From contig UCBZ01000022.1 of NCBI GenBank assembly GCA_900470775.1, forward strand, positions 1 to 58,777: a stretch of DNA of 58,777 nt, in the 5' to 3' direction. A program made the translations under genes and the position numbers. The notes beneath the pieces were generated by a model. The model worked only from the letters and a program-made list of their open reading frames with translations. It was not told the DNA's origin and did no database searches. Positions 28,357 through 36,092 of this stretch are shown piece after piece (the stretch's first letter is position 1; the number at the start of each line of letters is the position of its first letter). Origin of the DNA: Hyphomicrobiales bacterium (GTDB lineage Bacteria > Pseudomonadota > Alphaproteobacteria > Rhizobiales > Beijerinckiaceae).

Positions 28357-28403
28357 GGATCAGGCTTGGATCAGGCCTTGGCTCAGGTCTTGGCTCAGGT
28401 CTT
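28357..28403. repeat. Four-copy 12-nt tandem repeat
   Basis: GGATCAGGCTT, GGATCAGGCCTT, GGCTCAGGTCTT, GGCTCAGGTCTT in direct order; the last two units are identical. It overlaps the 3' end of the DMT gene, which stops in it, and lies upstream of the methyltransferase gene. It probably arose by slippage. Confidence 0.75.
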
Positions 28404-28751
28404 GGCCTGAAAGATGAAGAATGCGCCTGCCGCGATCAGCGCGAAGCCGATGGCGTGGTTCCAGGTCAGGGATTCCTTGAGCCAGAACACCGAGAAGCCG
28501 GCGAAGACGGTCAGGGTGATGACCTCCTGCATGGTCTTGAGTTCGGCGGCCGAATAGACCGCCGAGCCGATGCGGTTGGCCGGCACGGCCAGCATGTATT
28601 CCGGCAGCGCGATCATCCAGCTCGCCAGGATCGCGAGCCAGATCGCCGTGCTCTTGTAGCTGAGATGCCCATACCAGGCGAAGGTCATGAAGACGTTCGA
28701 GCCGACCAGCATGGCGATCGGCAGGACATGGGCGGTGGTGATCGAGGGCAT
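28395..28751 (-). CDS. DMT-superfamily small membrane protein (DUF486)
   Basis: 118 residues with four hydrophobic helices. The conserved FMTFAWYGHLSYKS, SWMIALPEYMLAVPANRIG and LKTMQEVITLTVFAGFSVFWL stretches identify the DUF486 family, which resembles half of an EamA or EmrE-type transporter. Its substrate is unknown. The reading frame ends within a short tandem repeat. Confidence 0.88.
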   Translation of the reverse strand: MPSITTAHVLPIAMLVGSNVFMTFAWYGHLSYKSTAIWLAILASWMIALPEYMLAVPANRIGSAVYSAAELKTMQEVITLTVFAGFSVFWLKESLTWNHAIGFALIAAGAFFIFQAKT

Positions 28752-28794
28752 TCTGGGACTTTCGCTTAGGCTTGGGTTGTGGGCGGCGGATGTC

Positions 28795-29055
28795 CTAGCC
28801 GAAGTGCAGCTTCATCATCACGATCAGCAGAACCAACACCAGGGTGAGCGCATTGGCGGCGATGACAGGCCAGGAGCCGATCTGCAGGCCGTAGCTCAGC
28901 CAGAGTGCCGTGCCAGCGGCAAAAAGAGACTGCGTCCAGAGCGAAATCGCGCGTGTATCGCGGGTGCGGATCGTGCGCCAAGCCTGGGGCAGCCAGCACA
29001 GGCTGGTCAGAGCGGCGGCGGCGAATCCGAGAATCTCGATGGCGACAGGCGACAT
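28795..29055 (-). CDS. SemiSWEET-type sugar transporter
   Basis: 86 residues from ATG 29055 (GTG 29079 is an alternative). It has three transmembrane helices with the PQ-loop motif LTSLCWLPQAWRTIRTRDT in helix 1 and SLWTQSLFAAGTALWLSYG in helix 2. SemiSWEETs dimerise to form a sugar uniporter. It is not in an operon with an obvious sugar-utilisation gene. Confidence 0.88.
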   Translation of the reverse strand: MSPVAIEILGFAAAALTSLCWLPQAWRTIRTRDTRAISLWTQSLFAAGTALWLSYGLQIGSWPVIAANALTLVLVLLIVMMKLHFG

Positions 29056-29185
29056 GGACGGTTCCGGTTTGGACGGCACCTCCTCTTAATCGGATTCGCC
29101 CGCTGGCGCTGCCCATCTGCGATGGTTAACCTCCCTTAACTCCTGCGCCCTAGTTTCGCGTCTTTCATGCGATTCGGTGGAGACC

Positions 29186-30370
29186 ATGCGCGCAACCACA
29201 TTGGCCCTGCCCCTCATCCTGCTCGCCTCGGCTGCCTCGGCGCAGGCCGATTTCCAGTCCTGCCTCTCGGGGCTCCGTTCCGACGCGGCCGCCAAGGGCG
29301 TTTCGACCGCGACCTTCGACCGCGCCATGGCCGGCGTCGAGCCGGACATGAAGGTGATCGAGGCGATGAACAACCAGCCGGAGTTCAAGACTCCGATCTG
29401 GGACTATCTGGGCACGCTGGTCGATGACGAGAAGGTCACTGAGGGGCGCAACATGCTGCGCCAGCATGCCTCGACGCTGGCCGCCGCCGAGCAGCGCTTC
29501 GGCGTCGATCGGCACACGATCCTTGCCGTCTGGGGCGTGGAGAGCGATTTCGGCAAGGCGCGGGGCAAGATGCCGCTGGTCCAGGCGCTCTCGACCGGCG
29601 CGTGTCTCGCGCCGCGCCGTAACGCCTTCTTCAAGGGCGAGCTGATCGCGACGCTGCAGATCATTCAGCGCGGTGATGTCCGGCCCGAGCGGCTGTTCGG
29701 CTCCTGGGCCGGCGCCTTCGGCCACACCCAGTTCATTCCCTCGACCTATCTCAGGCTCGCGGTGGATGGCGATGGCGACGGGCGGCGCGACCTCGTCGAT
29801 TCGATTCCCGATGCGCTGCATTCGACCGCGAACTTCATGGACAAGGCCGGCTGGGTCACCGGCGCGACCTGGGGCTACGAGGTGCGCGTGCCGTCAGGCT
29901 ATTCCGGCCCGACCGGACGCAATCCCAAGCAGCCGGTCTCGTCCTGGGCGGCGCGCGGCATCGTCAAGTTCGACGGTTCGGCGCTGAGCGGCTCCGGCAA
30001 TGCCGGCCTGCTGATGCCGGCGGGGCGCGAGGGTCCGGCCTTTCTCGTCTTCAAGAACTATGACGCGGCCTACAGCTACAACGGCGCGGATTCATACGCG
30101 CTGGCGATCTCGCTTTTGTCCGACCGCCTGCGCGGACGGCCGGGCGTCCAGGGCGAGTGGCCGACCGACGATCTGCCGCTGTCGCGCGAGCAGCGCCGCG
30201 AGTTGCAGCGGCTGCTGATCGCGCGCGGCTTCGATGTCGGCGAGCCCGACGGCGCGGTCGGTGCATTGACGCGGGCCGCGATCAAGCAGATCGAGGCCAA
30301 GGTCGGCATGAACCAGACGGGGCGACCCGGCGAGAAGGTGCTGCGGGCGCTGAAGAGCGGGCGGGTCTAG
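29186..30370 (+). CDS. Lytic murein transglycosylase (MltB family)
   Basis: 394 residues with signal peptide (TLALPLILLASAASAQA). The slt-MltB domain spans about residues 25-310. The catalytic glutamate is in LAVWGVESDFGKARG near residue 118, followed by GSWAGAFGHTQFIPSTYLR. A C-terminal peptidoglycan-binding domain (about 325-390) has LQRLLIARGFDVGEPDGAVG. The enzyme cleaves the MurNAc-GlcNAc bond to anhydro-muropeptides. No lipobox is seen, so the mature form is probably soluble in the periplasm. ATG 29186 is preferred to GTG 29177 by the GGTGGAG spacing. Confidence 0.93.
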   Translation: MRATTLALPLILLASAASAQADFQSCLSGLRSDAAAKGVSTATFDRAMAGVEPDMKVIEAMNNQPEFKTPIWDYLGTLVDDEKVTEGRNMLRQHASTLAAAEQRFGVDRHTILAVWGVESDFGKARGKMPLVQALSTGACLAPRRNAFFKGELIATLQIIQRGDVRPERLFGSWAGAFGHTQFIPSTYLRLAVDGDGDGRRDLVDSIPDALHSTANFMDKAGWVTGATWGYEVRVPSGYSGPTGRNPKQPVSSWAARGIVKFDGSALSGSGNAGLLMPAGREGPAFLVFKNYDAAYSYNGADSYALAISLLSDRLRGRPGVQGEWPTDDLPLSREQRRELQRLLIARGFDVGEPDGAVGALTRAAIKQIEAKVGMNQTGRPGEKVLRALKSGRV

Positions 30371-30371
30371 C

Positions 30372-30626
30372 CTAGTTTAGCGCCTTTGGATGCCGTGTGG
30401 GGGCGCCGTCGTAACAGTCGCCGCAGGGGCAGCCTTTGTGGCGATGCTTGTGCTCAAAGTGAGCGCGCTGCCCGTCCTTTCCGGCTTTGTGTGGCTTTAC
30501 CTGTCCGTGGCATTCAACGCATCGCATGCGTCGGCCAGAATCCAAGGTTAGAGCGCGTTCAAGCTCTATCGGCGTCCACTCGCCTCTCAGATACAATTCA
30601 CATCCAGTGGCAAATTTTCGTTCCAT
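30372..30626 (-). CDS. Small cysteine/histidine-rich protein (CoiA-like N-domain)
   Basis: 84 residues. The core ALTLDSGRRMRCVECHGQVKP, then HKAGKDGQRAHFEHKHRHKG and CPCGDCYDG, has two Cys pairs and several His that could bind zinc. Similar small proteins and the N-terminal part of CoiA have the pattern RCvECgxxVrpH...aHFeH. The local DNA is less GC-rich than its neighbours, hinting at recent acquisition. It converges on mltB with one nt between stop codons. Confidence 0.65.
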   Translation of the reverse strand: MERKFATGCELYLRGEWTPIELERALTLDSGRRMRCVECHGQVKPHKAGKDGQRAHFEHKHRHKGCPCGDCYDGAPTRHPKALN

Positions 30627-30687
30627 TTTCTGAGATCAGCCACAAATATCGCTGCAGTCAATGGGTAGGAGATCGAACTTGAGTGCC

Positions 30688-31077
30688 ATGACCCGCCGCC
30701 TGATCTCCACCGGATCACCCTTCGAGACCGCCTTCGGCTATTCACGCGCGGTGATCGACGGCGATCTCGTCTTCGTCTCCGGCACCACCGGCTACGACTA
30801 CGTCACCATGATGCTGCCGGAGGAGGCGGCCGAGCAGGCGCGCAACATCTTCCGCACGCTCGATGCCGTGCTGACGGAAGCCGGCTCGTCGCTGGCCCAA
30901 ATCGTGCGGGCGCAGTATTTCGTCACGGATCGGAGCTATTGCGAGCCGGTCCTCGGCGTCTGCGGCGAGGTGTTTCGCGAGATCCGTCCGGCTGCGGGAA
31001 TCTATGTCGTCGCAGGCTTGCTCAAGCCCGAGATGAAGGTCGAGATCGAGGTCACGGCGCGGTTGACGCGGCCCTGA
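30688..31077 (+). CDS. RidA-family (YjgF) protein
   Basis: 129 residues. The family pattern is clear: SPFETAFGYSRAVIDGDLVFVSGTTGYD, EQARNIFRTLDAVLTEAGSS and a terminal KVEIEVTARL with the conserved arginine missing its usual LP..ALVE neighbourhood. RidA proteins hydrolyse reactive enamine/imine intermediates; this looks like a non-archetypal subgroup. ATG 30688 is chosen by homology over in-frame upstream codons. Confidence 0.88.
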   Translation: MTRRLISTGSPFETAFGYSRAVIDGDLVFVSGTTGYDYVTMMLPEEAAEQARNIFRTLDAVLTEAGSSLAQIVRAQYFVTDRSYCEPVLGVCGEVFREIRPAAGIYVVAGLLKPEMKVEIEVTARLTRP

Positions 31078-31161
31078 CATCGCGCCCGCGACGCTTGCGC
31101 CTCGCCGCGCCGCGCCCTAATCAGCCGCCACGACAGTCCAAGAAACGGCGAGGCGACGACC

Positions 31162-32271
31162 ATGGCGACCCATAAGCTCCTGATGCTTCCCGGCGACGGC
31201 ATCGGCCCCGAGGTGATGGGCCAGGTCGAGACGATCGTGTCCTGGTTCGGCAAGCAGGGCCTCGCCTCCTTCGAAATCGAGAAGGGTCTCGTCGGCGGCG
31301 CGGCCTATGACGCGCACAAGCAGGCGATCTCGGAAGGGGACATGAAACTCGCGGGGGAGGCCGACGCCGTGTTGTTTGGCGCCGTCGGTGGGCCGAAATG
31401 GGCGGATGTGCCCTATCAGCACCGCCCCGAGGCCGGGCTGCTGCGGCTGCGCAAGGATCTCGGCCTGTTCGCAAACTTACGCCCCGCGATCTGCTATCCG
31501 GCGCTGGCCTCGGCCTCGTCGCTCAAGCCGGAGGTGGTCGAGGGGCTCGACATCCTGATCGTGCGCGAGCTCACCGGCGGCGTCTATTTCGGCGAGCCCA
31601 AGGAGATCGTCACGCTGGAGGACGGCTCCAAGCGCGGCATCGACACGCAGGTTTACACCACGCCCGAGATCGACCGGATCTGCCGCGTTGCCTTCGAGCT
31701 GGCGCGCACACGCCGCAACAAGGTCTCCTCGGCCGAGAAGCACAATGTCATGAAGACCGGCGTGCTCTGGAAGCAGACGGTCACGGCGCTGCATGCCAAG
31801 GACTATGCCGACGTCGAGCTCGAGCATGTGCTGGCCGACAACTGCGCCATGCAGCTCGTGCGCTGGCCCAAGCAGTACGACGTCATCGTCACCGACAATT
31901 TGTTCGGCGACATCCTGTCCGATGTGGCGGCGATGCTGACCGGCTCGCTTGGCATGCTGCCCTCTGCCTCGCTCGGCGCCGAGGACGCGGTCACCGGCAA
32001 GCGCAAGGCACTCTACGAGCCCGTCCACGGTTCGGCTCCCGACATCGCCGGCAAGGGCCTGGCGAACCCGATCGCGATGATCGGCTCGTTTGCGATGGCG
32101 CTGCGCTATTCCTTTGGCGCGATCGAGGCGGCCGACCGACTGGAAGGCGCGATCGCCGATGTGCTGGGTTCGGGCACCCGCACCAAGGACATCGCGGCGC
32201 CGGGCGCCAACGCCGTCTCGACGACCGAGATGGGCACGGCAATCGTCAAGGCGCTGGAGGCGCGGGGCTGA
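31162..32271 (+). CDS. leuB: 3-Isopropylmalate dehydrogenase
   Basis: 369 residues that oxidise and decarboxylate 3-isopropylmalate in leucine synthesis using NAD. Landmarks are [14 protein letters not shown] at the start, [15 protein letters not shown] near 95, [10 protein letters not shown] near 135, [12 protein letters not shown] near 195 and [20 protein letters not shown] near 245, followed by [18 protein letters not shown]. This is the standard bacterial LeuB length. leuC/leuD are not adjacent. Confidence 0.97.
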   Translation: MATHKLLMLPGDGIGPEVMGQVETIVSWFGKQGLASFEIEKGLVGGAAYDAHKQAISEGDMKLAGEADAVLFGAVGGPKWADVPYQHRPEAGLLRLRKDLGLFANLRPAICYPALASASSLKPEVVEGLDILIVRELTGGVYFGEPKEIVTLEDGSKRGIDTQVYTTPEIDRICRVAFELARTRRNKVSSAEKHNVMKTGVLWKQTVTALHAKDYADVELEHVLADNCAMQLVRWPKQYDVIVTDNLFGDILSDVAAMLTGSLGMLPSASLGAEDAVTGKRKALYEPVHGSAPDIAGKGLANPIAMIGSFAMALRYSFGAIEAADRLEGAIADVLGSGTRTKDIAAPGANAVSTTEMGTAIVKALEARG

Positions 32272-32282
32272 GGCTTTGCCGC

Positions 32283-32359
32283 TATGGTCGGGCTTGACCC
32301 GACCATAGGCAGGAGGCCGCTTCGGAACGACATGCTCGGGGCAGGCCCGAGCATGTCGG
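32283..32359. repeat. Degenerate family A-like palindromic pair
   Basis: TATGGTCGGGCTTGACCCGACCATA hairpin, about 20 nt of unrelated centre, then CATGCTCGGGGCAGGCCCGAGCATG hairpin. The two mini-hairpins match the ends of family A (TGGTCGGG..CCCGACCA and GCTCG..CGAGC), but the inner ACGTCTT stem is missing. It follows leuB. Confidence 0.7.
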
Positions 32360-32452
32360 CGGCCAAGGATTTCCCTCGCTGCCTCGTGAATTGTGTATGG
32401 CGCTCTCCCATGCGCTAGACTGCCCGCATCCGAAACGGAGCATGTCCGTCCG

Positions 32453-33409
32453 ATGCTGATCAAGAATCGTCCTGGCTGGGAAATGCCCGAGAGCCAGGCC
32501 ACATCCGAATCCGTCTTCGTCAATCGCCGCAGCTTCATGGCTGGTGGCGCCGGCCTGATCGCGGGCAGTGCCTTGCCGCAGATCGCCGCCGCGCAGGGCG
32601 CCGATCCGACGCTGGATCTGTATCCGGCCAAAAAGAACGCCGCCTACACGCTCGACCGCCCGGTGACGGAAGAGAACCTCGCGGCGAACTACAACAACTA
32701 TTACGAGTTCGGCACCTCGAAGGAGGTCGCGGCGGCGTCCAAGAAGCTGGTGTCCCGGCCCTGGACGGTCGCCATCGACGGCATGGTCGAGAAGCCCTTC
32801 GAGATCGGTTTCGACGACCTCGTCCGCAAGCTGCCGCTGGAAGAGCGGCTCTATCGTTTCCGCTGCGTCGAGGCCTGGTCGATGGCGGTGCCCTGGACCG
32901 GCATTCCGCTGAAAGCCTTCGTCGATTTCGCCAAGCCGCTGTCGTCGGCGAAATACATCCGCTTCGAGACCTTCCTGAATCCGCGCATGGCGCCGGGCCA
33001 GTCGCAGCGCTGGTATCCCTGGCCCTATACCGAGGGTTTGACGATGGCCGAGGCCGGCAACGAATTGCCGCTGCTGGTGACGGGGATCTACGGCAAGCCG
33101 ATCCCGTCGCAGCATGGCGCGCCGATCCGGCTGATCACGCCGTGGAAATATGGCTTCAAATCGGTCAAGTCGATCACCAAGATCAGCTTCGTCGCCGAGC
33201 GCCCCAAGACCTTCTGGGAGGGGCTGCAGGCCTCGGAGTATGGCTTCTGGGCCAACGTGAACCCGGAGGTTCCGCATCCGCGCTGGAGCCAGGCGAGCGA
33301 GCAGGTGCTGGGCACGCGCGACCGCCAGCCGACGCAGCTGTTCAACGGCTATGCCGAGCAGGTCGCAGGGCTCTACAAGGGGCTGGAGGGCGAGAAGCTC
33401 TATATGTGA
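32453..33409 (+). CDS. msrP: Methionine-sulfoxide reductase catalytic subunit MsrP
   Basis: 318-residue Tat-exported molybdoenzyme (formerly YedY). The Tat motif is in NRRSFMAGGAGLIAGS; the molybdenum-ligating cysteine is in YRFRCVEAWSMAVPWTG. KYIRFETFLNPRMAPGQ, WPYTEGLTMAEA and PIRLITPWKYGFKSVK are family-specific. It repairs oxidised methionines of periplasmic proteins. The usual haem membrane partner gene msrQ is not next to it. ATG 32453 is chosen to give a normal Tat leader; GGAG lies 12 nt before. Confidence 0.93.
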   Translation: MLIKNRPGWEMPESQATSESVFVNRRSFMAGGAGLIAGSALPQIAAAQGADPTLDLYPAKKNAAYTLDRPVTEENLAANYNNYYEFGTSKEVAAASKKLVSRPWTVAIDGMVEKPFEIGFDDLVRKLPLEERLYRFRCVEAWSMAVPWTGIPLKAFVDFAKPLSSAKYIRFETFLNPRMAPGQSQRWYPWPYTEGLTMAEAGNELPLLVTGIYGKPIPSQHGAPIRLITPWKYGFKSVKSITKISFVAERPKTFWEGLQASEYGFWANVNPEVPHPRWSQASEQVLGTRDRQPTQLFNGYAEQVAGLYKGLEGEKLYM

Positions 33410-33430
33410 GATGCTGCCGGCTTCCCCGCG

Positions 33431-33506
33431 GTCATTGCGAGAGCTGTGAAGCAATCCAGCGTCTCGCGCAGTCACCTTGGATTGCTTGCAGCTCTCGCGC
33501 GATGAC
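33431..33506. repeat. Palindromic repeat, GTCATTGCGAG...AAGCAATCCAG type
   Basis: Left part GTCATTGCGAGAGCTG..AAGCAATCC and right part GGATTGCTTGCAGCTCTCGC..GATGAC are reverse complements over about 30 nt each. This is a well-known style of intergenic repeat in proteobacteria. It lies between msrP and ogt. Confidence 0.8.
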
Positions 33507-33546
33507 GGGCGTGGCGGCCTCGCCCGTCATCGCTTATATTTGCTGA

Positions 33547-34113
33547 ATGCAGCATTACATCCTCTTCGACACCGCGATCGGCGCCTGTGCCCTGATCTGG
33601 GAGGGCGATCGCATCATAGGGGCGCAATTGCCGGAGCATGATGCCGAGACGGCGCGCCGGCGCCTGATGAAGCGTGCTCCCGATGCTGGGGAAAGCGGCG
33701 CTCCGCCGGTCTTCATCCAAGCCGCCATGGCCGAGATCGTGGCGCTGCTCACCGGCGAGCCGCGCGACCTCTCACATCTGCCGATCGACCTCTCTGGCGT
33801 GCCGGCGTTCAACCGGAAAGTCTATGAGGTGGCGCTTGCCATCCCGCCCGGCGAGACGCTGACCTATGGCGAGGTTGCCCGCCGGATCGGCGATCCCGGC
33901 GCGGCACGGGCCGTGGGCGTCGCGCTGGGGCAGAACCCGTTCGCGCCGATCGTGCCCTGTCACCGGATCCTGGCGGCCGGCGGCAAGACCGGTGGATTCT
34001 CTGCCGATGGCGGTGTCGAGACCAAGCTGAAAATGCTGACGATCGAGAAGGCCCGCACGAGCGCAATGCCCGGCCTGTTCGATGCCCTGCCGCTGGCGGC
34101 GCGGCCGCGCTGA
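33547..34113 (+). CDS. ogt: Methylated-DNA--protein-cysteine methyltransferase
   Basis: 188 residues that remove O6-alkyl groups from guanine by suicide transfer to a cysteine. The active site is IVPCHRILAAGGKTGGFS near residue 139. The helix-turn-helix region is TLTYGEVARRIGDPGAARAVG, with the arginine finger there. It lacks the Ada N-domain, so an Ogt/AGT type. Confidence 0.93.
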   Translation: MQHYILFDTAIGACALIWEGDRIIGAQLPEHDAETARRRLMKRAPDAGESGAPPVFIQAAMAEIVALLTGEPRDLSHLPIDLSGVPAFNRKVYEVALAIPPGETLTYGEVARRIGDPGAARAVGVALGQNPFAPIVPCHRILAAGGKTGGFSADGGVETKLKMLTIEKARTSAMPGLFDALPLAARPR

Positions 34114-34175
34114 ACACGTTCCGTTCAGCGTTCCTCCCTTTCTTTCCCAATCTCCCTTCAACCGAGGTTCTCTTC

Positions 34176-34730
34176 ATGGCTCCGTTCAAGCTCGCCATCA
34201 TCGTCGGCAGCAACCGCAAGGCGTCGATCAACCGCAAGCTCGCGCAGGCGCTCGCCAAGCTCGGCGCTGCGTCGTTCACGCCGCATTTCGTCGAGATCGA
34301 CGATCTGCCGATGTACAATCAGGATCTGGAGGCGGCCGCCTGGCCGGATATGGCGACCCGGCTGAAGGCCGAGATCACTGAGGCCGACGCGCTGCTCGTG
34401 GTCACGCCGGAGCACAACCGTTCGATTCCCGCCGTGCTCAAGAACGCGATCGACTGGGCGGCAAGGCCCTCCGGCAAGGGTGTCTGGGGTGGCAAGGCCG
34501 TGGCGATCATCGGTGCGAGCCCCGGCGGCGTCGGCACGGCCTGCGCCCAGCAGCATCTGCGCGACATCCTCGGCAATCAGGGCGCGCTGGTGATGGGCGG
34601 CCAGATGTTCATCACCTGGAAGGACGGGCTCGTCGATGACGCAGACGCCGTCACCGTCGATGCGACCCGCGCATTCCTGCAGAAATTCCTCGACAAGTTC
34701 GCCGCGCTGGTCGGGAAGCTGGCTGCGTAA
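34176..34730 (+). CDS. NAD(P)H-dependent FMN reductase
   Basis: 184-residue flavodoxin-fold protein. The phosphate-binding loop is VGSNRKASINRKLAQAL near residue 10; PEHNRSIPAVLKNAIDWAAR near residue 88 is the FMN-contact signature, and GASPGGVGTACAQQHLR follows. Members (azoreductase, chromate reductase or FMN reductase) transfer hydride to FMN or quinones. Its 3' end faces the candidate sRNA. Confidence 0.9.
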   Translation: MAPFKLAIIVGSNRKASINRKLAQALAKLGAASFTPHFVEIDDLPMYNQDLEAAAWPDMATRLKAEITEADALLVVTPEHNRSIPAVLKNAIDWAARPSGKGVWGGKAVAIIGASPGGVGTACAQQHLRDILGNQGALVMGGQMFITWKDGLVDDADAVTVDATRAFLQKFLDKFAALVGKLAA

Positions 34731-34746
34731 GGGCGGAGCCCAAGCC

Positions 34747-34779
34747 AAAAAAAAGCCGGCGTCCCGTGAGGGAGCCGGC
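34747..34779 (-). terminator. Rho-independent terminator of the candidate sRNA
   Basis: On the minus strand, stem GCCGGCTCCC / GGGACGCCGGC with a four-base loop, followed directly by eight T (34754-34747). The T-run direction shows it serves a leftward transcript, although the stem may also stop rightward transcription from the FMN reductase gene. Confidence 0.88.
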
Positions 34780-34886
34780 CTTGAAAGTTTGAAACATCCG
34801 GCGCAAGCGCCAAACATCTCAGAGGGGAACGGCTGAAACGAACTCGATGCCGGGAGGAGTTAGCAGAGCCCGTTCCGAACAACCGT
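34747..34886 (-). ncRNA. Candidate AbcR-like (alpha-r15) trans-acting small RNA
   Basis: About 140 nt downstream of lsrB on the same strand, the position where Sinorhizobium carries its AbcR sRNAs. A stem GGAACGG (34876-34870) / CCGTTCC (34832-34826) encloses a loop with ACTCCTCCCG (complement of 34851-34860), an exposed anti-Shine-Dalgarno sequence. TTCCCCTCTG is a second C-rich element. A GGCGC/GCGCC hairpin follows. The 3' end is a strong terminator with eight T. Three stem-loops with single-stranded CUCCUCCC match the alpha-r15 plan. Ends are estimated from promoter and terminator. Confidence 0.72.
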
Positions 34887-34892
34887 GATTGC

Positions 34893-34921
34893 TATATCGG
34901 GCAGCACATGCCTTTTTGCAA
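34893..34921 (-). promoter_or_regulatory. Predicted sigma-70 promoter of the candidate sRNA
   Basis: On the minus strand TTGCAA (34921-34916), a 17-nt spacer, and GATATA (34898-34893), giving a transcription start near 34886. The surrounding DNA is clearly more AT-rich than the rest of the window. Confidence 0.55.
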
Positions 34922-34958
34922 TGCAGCATAGCTTGGGTCCGCCATGCGCTATCTGCAT
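34921..34958. promoter_or_regulatory. LysR-type dyad upstream of the sRNA promoter
   Basis: ATGCAGCATAG (34921-34931) and CTATCTGCAT (34949-34958) form an inverted repeat with one extra base, separated by 17 nt. Its centre lies about 54 nt before the predicted sRNA start, the normal place for an activating LysR site. lsrB is the adjacent gene, so it is the natural candidate to bind here. Confidence 0.5.
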
Positions 34959-35120
34959 GCGTCGTGTTCAATTGCTGCTATTTGAGCCTAAATCATTGAT
35001 AAATATGCGCGTAGCGCAGTCGTCGAGACGTTAGCACGAGGCGATTTTGTTAAGATCGGCTCTGCCACGGAGCCTTTCCGAGCGTCGGCTGCCGCTTCGT
35101 CATGCATATGAAGGACGCGA

Positions 35121-35141
35121 CCGGCGGAAACCTTCCGCCGG
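35121..35141 (-). terminator. Hairpin after lsrB
   Basis: Perfect 9-bp stem CCGGCGGAA / TTCCGCCGG with a three-base loop, beginning about 30 nt after the lsrB stop on the minus strand. There is no long T-run, so termination may be incomplete. Confidence 0.6.
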
Positions 35142-35171
35142 CCGATTGCGTCGCGATTCCGGCCGCCGTTG

Positions 35172-36092
35172 TCAGTAGGTCCAGCGCTGGGCCTTCTGGA
35201 TCAGGAAGTCGCGGAAGACCTGGACGCGGGCGACCGACTTCATCTCTTCCGGATAGACCAGATAGCTCTCGAGATGCGGCATCTCGGTCTCGCGCATCAG
35301 CTGCACCAGCGGCGAACCGGTCTCGATCAGATAGTCCGGCAGGACCGCGATGCCGGCGCCCGAATCGACCGCCCGCTTCATCGCCGTGATGTTGTTGACG
35401 GTGAGGTGGATCGGGCGCGGGTTGCGGGCGTCCCGGCCGAGCGTGGCCAGCTGGTGCACCGCCGTCAGATAGGATGGCGAGGTGCCGCCGAAAGTCAGCA
35501 GGCGGTGGTTGTCCAGATCCTCATGGCTCTTGGGTTCGCCGAAGCGCTTCACATAGGCCGGCGAGCCATAGACGTGGAAATGGACGGTGAAGAGCTTGCG
35601 CTGGATCAGGTCCGGCTGCTGCGGCTGGCGCAGGCGGATTGCGATGTCGGCCTCGCGCATCGACAGGTCGAGTTCCTCGTCGGTGAGGATCAGGTCCACC
35701 TTGATGTCGGGGTAGAGATCGAGGAATTCGGCCAGGCGCGGCGTGAGCCAGTGCCCTCCGAGGCCGCGGGTCGCGGTGACCTTGAGTTCGCCCGATGGGT
35801 GCTCGCGCGTCTCGGACAGCTGAGAACGTGTCCGTTCGAGGCGTTGCGTCATCTCACGCGCGGCCCGCCACAGCAACTCGCCTTGCTCGGTCAGGATCAG
35901 ACCGCGCGTATGGCGATGAAACAACGGCGCCCGGAGCTCGCGCTCAAGCGCGCCAATCTGCCGGCTGACGGCGGATTGACTGAGACCGAGAACATCGCCA
36001 GCTTTGGTGAAGCTGCCGGACTCGGCCACCGTATAAAAGATCCTGATGCGGTCCCAATCCACCGCTGTCCCCCCGTTATGCGTTTCACGCAT
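35172..36092 (-). CDS. lsrB: LysR-family regulator LsrB/VtlR
   Basis: 306 residues. The start MRETHNGGTAVDWDRIRIFYT and helix-turn-helix SGSFTKAGDVLGLSQSAVSRQ match LsrB of Sinorhizobium and VtlR of Brucella/Agrobacterium, as do HRHTRGLILTEQGELL, LGGHWLTPRLAEFLDLYPD and DEELDLSMREADIAIRLRQP. These regulators control redox, envelope and host-association genes and activate AbcR-type sRNAs. The neighbour trxB upstream is the same as in rhizobia. No cysteine occurs in the whole protein, whereas the rhizobial LsrB is described as having redox-relevant cysteines (from memory). ATG 36092 fits the family start. Confidence 0.9.
   Translation of the reverse strand: MRETHNGGTAVDWDRIRIFYTVAESGSFTKAGDVLGLSQSAVSRQIGALERELRAPLFHRHTRGLILTEQGELLWRAAREMTQRLERTRSQLSETREHPSGELKVTATRGLGGHWLTPRLAEFLDLYPDIKVDLILTDEELDLSMREADIAIRLRQPQQPDLIQRKLFTVHFHVYGSPAYVKRFGEPKSHEDLDNHRLLTFGGTSPSYLTAVHQLATLGRDARNPRPIHLTVNNITAMKRAVDSGAGIAVLPDYLIETGSPLVQLMRETEMPHLESYLVYPEEMKSVARVQVFRDFLIQKAQRWTY

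Larger units (their letters stand above)
34887..35120. other. AT-richer intergenic DNA between the sRNA and lsrB
   Basis: No gene is visible. Its left part holds the sRNA promoter and LysR-type dyad. The middle (about 34980-35060) is AT-rich without long open frames. I looked for a second tandem AbcR copy, as occurs in Sinorhizobium, and found no second hairpin with a T-run on either strand. Confidence 0.5.

Noticed and set aside
28357..28403. CRISPR-like or satellite array
   Set aside because: Only four 12-nt direct units with no spacers; simple slippage repeat.
34755..34779. Terminator of the FMN reductase gene
   Set aside because: The eight-T run is on the minus strand, so the main use is for a leftward transcript; kept as the sRNA terminator instead.
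34980..35120. Second tandem AbcR copy
   Set aside because: Looked for because Sinorhizobium has two, but no second hairpin followed by T or second CUCCUCCC loop is visible.
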